This document shows, in pieces, positions 63,543 to 64,000 of a DNA stretch of 64,000 bases. This stretch comes from Paracoccaceae bacterium (lineage in GTDB: Bacteria > Pseudomonadota > Alphaproteobacteria > Rhodobacterales > Rhodobacteraceae). The stretch covers positions 30,039 to 94,038 of the forward strand of contig JABSSD010000217.1 of the NCBI GenBank assembly GCA_013214575.1. The letters are read 5' to 3'. Below the pieces are notes generated by a model that saw only the letters and a list, made by a program, of their open reading frames with translations, was not told the DNA's origin and ran no database searches. Position 1 is the stretch's first letter. Each line of letters begins with the position of its first letter. The translations under genes were made by a program, and so were the position numbers.

Positions 63543-64000
63543 AACCTTGCTCTCTCCATCGAACTTGCCCCCTATATGAAAGCTGCAGCGCAAGAAACCA
63601 AGAGAGGAGTTGACCAATTGTCCCGCTGCCGAATGGATATTTTCGGTTTGGGCGCAAGGGATGGCAAGGGATGAGCCGACATCGGCCCAATAGGCCAACC
63701 CACTGCGCGGTTACAACCGCATGTCACGGCGGCCAGGGGTGACACTCGCCGTGCTCAGCCGGATCTGATTGCGGCGCGGCTGTTGCATTTGCATTTGCAT
63801 TGGTGATGCTCTGGAGCTACTGGAAACCGCGCGCCTTTGGTCGCCGGAACGACCGATAGAAACTGGCAGCGATGATCCATTGGGCAGCCACGCAACGGTC
63901 ATATCCCCAATACATAGCTCCAAAGTCTCCCGCGCCTGCAGGTACATCGGCTACGCCGATTGACCTTGGCAGCCTTGGGCGTGGCGCCGCGCTTTGCGCG
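63543..64000. other. Gene-poor window end with a weak minus-strand frame
   Basis: 458 bases without a recognised gene. A minus-strand frame covers 63711-63947 (78 residues, or 63 from ATG 63902 after TTGGGGAT). It contains SSSSRASPMQMQMQQPRRNQ encoded partly by a TTGCAT microrepeat and matches nothing I know. An overlapping plus-strand frame is no better. The last 34 bases begin a GC-rich repeat. Confidence 0.4.
63967..64000. repeat. Start of a GC-rich inverted repeat, cut by the window end
   Basis: GCCTTGGGCGTGGCGCCGCG, then CTTTGCGCG, resembles the left arm and turn of the inverted repeat at 38412. The right arm would lie beyond the window. Confidence 0.4.

Overview
The window is a contiguous piece of a high-GC alphaproteobacterial chromosome. 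Gene content points to the roseobacter group of the Rhodobacteraceae. The clues are a SitABCD metal transporter with Fur/Mur-like boxes, an SDHAF4-like DUF1674 protein, a rbfA-truB-rpsO-pnp cluster next to dapB, a rsmB-heparinase-purH-lspA cluster, a DUF3035 lipoprotein with paired M16 proteins, a dimethylglycine-dehydrogenase-like flavoprotein under a GlxA-type regulator, HspQ, and a LON-domain/Trm112/CnoX cluster. Genus cannot be fixed from sequence alone. No rRNA, tRNA, CRISPR array, prophage or insertion sequence was recognised.

Layout. 1-2.3 kb: two saccharopine-dehydrogenase genes (lysine metabolism), the first cut by the window edge. 2.5-7.6 kb, minus strand: DUF3775 protein, membrane adenylate/guanylate cyclase, RmuC and MutL. 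7.7-11.6 kb, minus: sitDCBA manganese/iron ABC transporter with two 17-bp palindromes upstream. 11.8-15.2 kb: deoC plus a double-length aldehyde dehydrogenase (deoxyribose catabolism), separated by two back-to-back stem-loops. 15.3-24.2 kb: SDHAF4, then rsmB, heparinase-like gene, purH, lspA, DUF3035 lipoprotein and an active/inactive M16 peptidase pair. 24.3-33 kb: dapB (minus), then rbfA, DUF2233 gene, small membrane protein, truB, DUF1643, RTX-repeat protein, rpsO and pnp, with a truncated EamA transporter lying backwards between rpsO and pnp.

33-40 kb is the most accessory-looking part: a fic gene broken by an internal deletion, a GT25 glycosyltransferase, FkbM methyltransferase, 1-Cys peroxiredoxin, aldehyde dehydrogenase, a glyoxalase-related protein and a GT11 fucosyltransferase. 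40-47 kb: RluA-type pseudouridine synthase, NTF2-like protein, SGNH hydrolase, RarD, DUF3995 protein, and the GlxA regulator with its flavoprotein. 47-54 kb: DUF1294 protein, free-methionine-(R)-sulfoxide reductase, thiolase, a STAS/anti-sigma-kinase pair, GGT-like hydrolase, HspQ, AEC transporter and a transglycosylase-like lipoprotein. 54-60 kb, minus: amidase, aminotransferase, ftsK and lolA in one direction. 60.3-63.5 kb: UbiH-type hydroxylase, then Trm112, LON-domain protein and CnoX thioredoxin (minus).

The window is mostly core genome. I did not find a convincing new multi-gene system. The observations best worth checking are non-coding: a dispersed repeat sitting just after stop codons (three copies), tandem stem-loops between deoC and its dehydrogenase, paired palindromes upstream of sitA, a promoter/palindrome/mini-ORF arrangement in a convergent gap, and a nested dyad between the thiolase and STAS genes. 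On the protein side they are the half-degenerate double ALDH and the SitC permease with a cytoplasmic DtxR-like tail.
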